Shown one piece after another: positions 5,793 to 6,721 of a stretch of DNA of 6,721 nt. A program made the position numbers and the translations under genes. The notes beneath the pieces were generated by a model that saw only the letters and a list, made by a program, of their open reading frames with translations, made no database searches and was not told the DNA's origin. Where the stretch lies: the NCBI GenBank assembly GCA_028716065.1, contig JAQUQN010000062.1, forward strand, positions 1-6,721, given 5' to 3'. Numbering within the stretch: the stretch's first letter is position 1; each line of letters begins with the position of its first letter. The stretch comes from Candidatus Omnitrophota bacterium. Lineage in GTDB: Bacteria > Omnitrophota > Gorgyraeia > 2-01-FULL-45-10.

Positions 5793-6721
5793 ATGACGAA
5801 AGCGGCATTTTTCATACTGGTAGTACTCTTCGTTGTCATATGCATCGCTGGTTTCAGCATCCTTCTGGTCCAGCAGGATAACATACTGCGCAGATACTTC
5901 ATATTGAACCCTCTCGAAGACCTGAAGAAGTTCAACACGTCCCTCTCATCCTCTCTCAGTAAATATTTCGCAAGAGAGAACGCCTCTTCCAGCCTCGACG
6001 GGGTCGTCGACTACATAAAGAAGTACGGTTCAACCTCACTCTTCGACCTGATATTCATATACAGAGACGTGGACGGCTCCATAAGACAGGCGAGCAAGAT
6101 GGGCATCACGCCGGTGTCGAAGGAGGCGCTCAAGACCGACACGATCTATCCGGTTTCGATAGATAACGGAAAGTTGGAAGGCTACCTGATGATAGTCATA
6201 AAGGAGGCGGTGGACCCCGCGTTCAGGGAGGGGCTGGCCAAATACCGGCTCATCACCTATTCCGTAAGGTTTTTATACACCCTTCTCATAATCATGATAG
6301 CGGTGGTGCTCCTCTACCATGCCTATTCGGCCAAGATGCGGCTCGCCAAGGACATCGCCGAGATAAAGGCCTCCAATGACGGGCTCACGGGCCTGCACAC
6401 GCACGAGCATTTCATGAAGGCGCTCGAGATAGAGGTCGAGAAGTTCAGGATCTACAACATGCCGGTGGCGCTCCTCATGCTCGACGTGGACCGGTTCAAG
6501 GAGTTCAACGACAAGTTCGGCCACCAGGCGGGCGACAAGGTCCTCGAGGAGGTATCTAAGATAATACGCACCAATACGAGAGCCACGGATATATTGGGAA
6601 GGTACGGCGGCGAGGAGTTCGCCGTCATCATCCCTTACGTGGCGAGGGCCGGCGAGATACAGGACAGCAGGAAAAAACTTAAAGGGTTTATCGAAGAGAT
6701 AAAACAGGTAACAGAGAGGAC
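5793..6721 (+). CDS. Membrane-anchored diguanylate cyclase (GGDEF), 3'-partial
   Basis: Makes c-di-GMP from two GTP at the inner membrane. The window holds 309 complete codons and the frame is still open at the edge. Transmembrane helices are at about 5-26 and 158-176, enclosing an extracytoplasmic region (about 27-157) that probably senses an unidentified signal. A charged helical linker (about 177-195) leads into the GGDEF domain, which opens with D196-G-L-T-G-L. Active-type residues are present: D231 in L-D-V-D-R-F-K for metal binding, F-G-H-Q-A-G-D, and G272-G-E-E-F276. R263-A-T-D266 lies exactly five residues before GGEEF, the usual place of the product-inhibition I-site. About 40-60 residues are probably missing. 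No stop, EAL or HD-GYP domain is visible. GC content and codon choice resemble the rlmI gene rather than the caspase-like gene. Confidence 0.93.
   Translation, partial: MTKAAFFILVVLFVVICIAGFSILLVQQDNILRRYFILNPLEDLKKFNTSLSSSLSKYFARENASSSLDGVVDYIKKYGSTSLFDLIFIYRDVDGSIRQASKMGITPVSKEALKTDTIYPVSIDNGKLEGYLMIVIKEAVDPAFREGLAKYRLITYSVRFLYTLLIIMIAVVLLYHAYSAKMRLAKDIAEIKASNDGLTGLHTHEHFMKALEIEVEKFRIYNMPVALLMLDVDRFKEFNDKFGHQAGDKVLEEVSKIIRTNTRATDILGRYGGEEFAVIIPYVARAGEIQDSRKKLKGFIEEIKQVTER

Noticed and set aside
5210..5938. Long minus-strand open frame of 242 codons
   Set aside because: It is antisense to the methyltransferase SAM motifs and the start of the cyclase gene, both clearly coding on the + strand, and has no recognisable domain.

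Overview
The window looks like chromosomal DNA of an uncultured Gram-negative-type bacterium, most plausibly Candidatus Omnitrophica (Omnitrophota). This assignment is inference. It rests on the very large exported protein with a signal peptide ending near 'NISWAQ' and a multi-module layout, heavy use of ATA (Ile) and AGA/AGG (Arg) codons in otherwise GC-balanced genes, and TATAAT-like promoters lying very close to start codons. No rRNA, tRNA, CRISPR array, insertion sequence or phage gene was seen.

Layout, all genes on the + strand. (1) 1-73: AT-rich upstream region with a candidate promoter and a perfect 7-bp inverted repeat abutting the first start codon. (2) 74-3421: an 1115-residue exported protein. 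It has a signal peptide, an uncharacterised N-terminal region, six alpha-helical repeats of about 40 residues, a caspase-like (clan CD) domain with an intact His/Cys pair (H599/C643), a segment with a spaced HE...H pattern, and a C-terminal alpha/beta module of unknown function. (3) 3453-3476: a rho-independent terminator. (4) 3492-5725: a tight three-gene operon of a Nudix hydrolase, a stand-alone NAD(P)H-hydrate epimerase and an RlmI-type 23S rRNA methyltransferase. (5) 5743-5771: an extended -10 promoter. (6) 5793 to the window edge: a membrane-anchored diguanylate cyclase with an active-type GGEEF motif and an RxxD inhibitory site, cut off at the 3' end.

The three-gene operon reads as housekeeping: nucleotide-pool or metabolite clean-up (Nudix, NnrE) plus ribosome modification (RlmI). 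The cyclase gene begins a separate unit that would turn an envelope signal into c-di-GMP. The caspase-like gene stands alone, bounded by its own promoter region and terminator. It is more AT-rich than everything downstream, most strongly in its repeat region. It is the most unusual element here: a predicted exported caspase-fold protein carrying helical repeats and two further modules I cannot assign.
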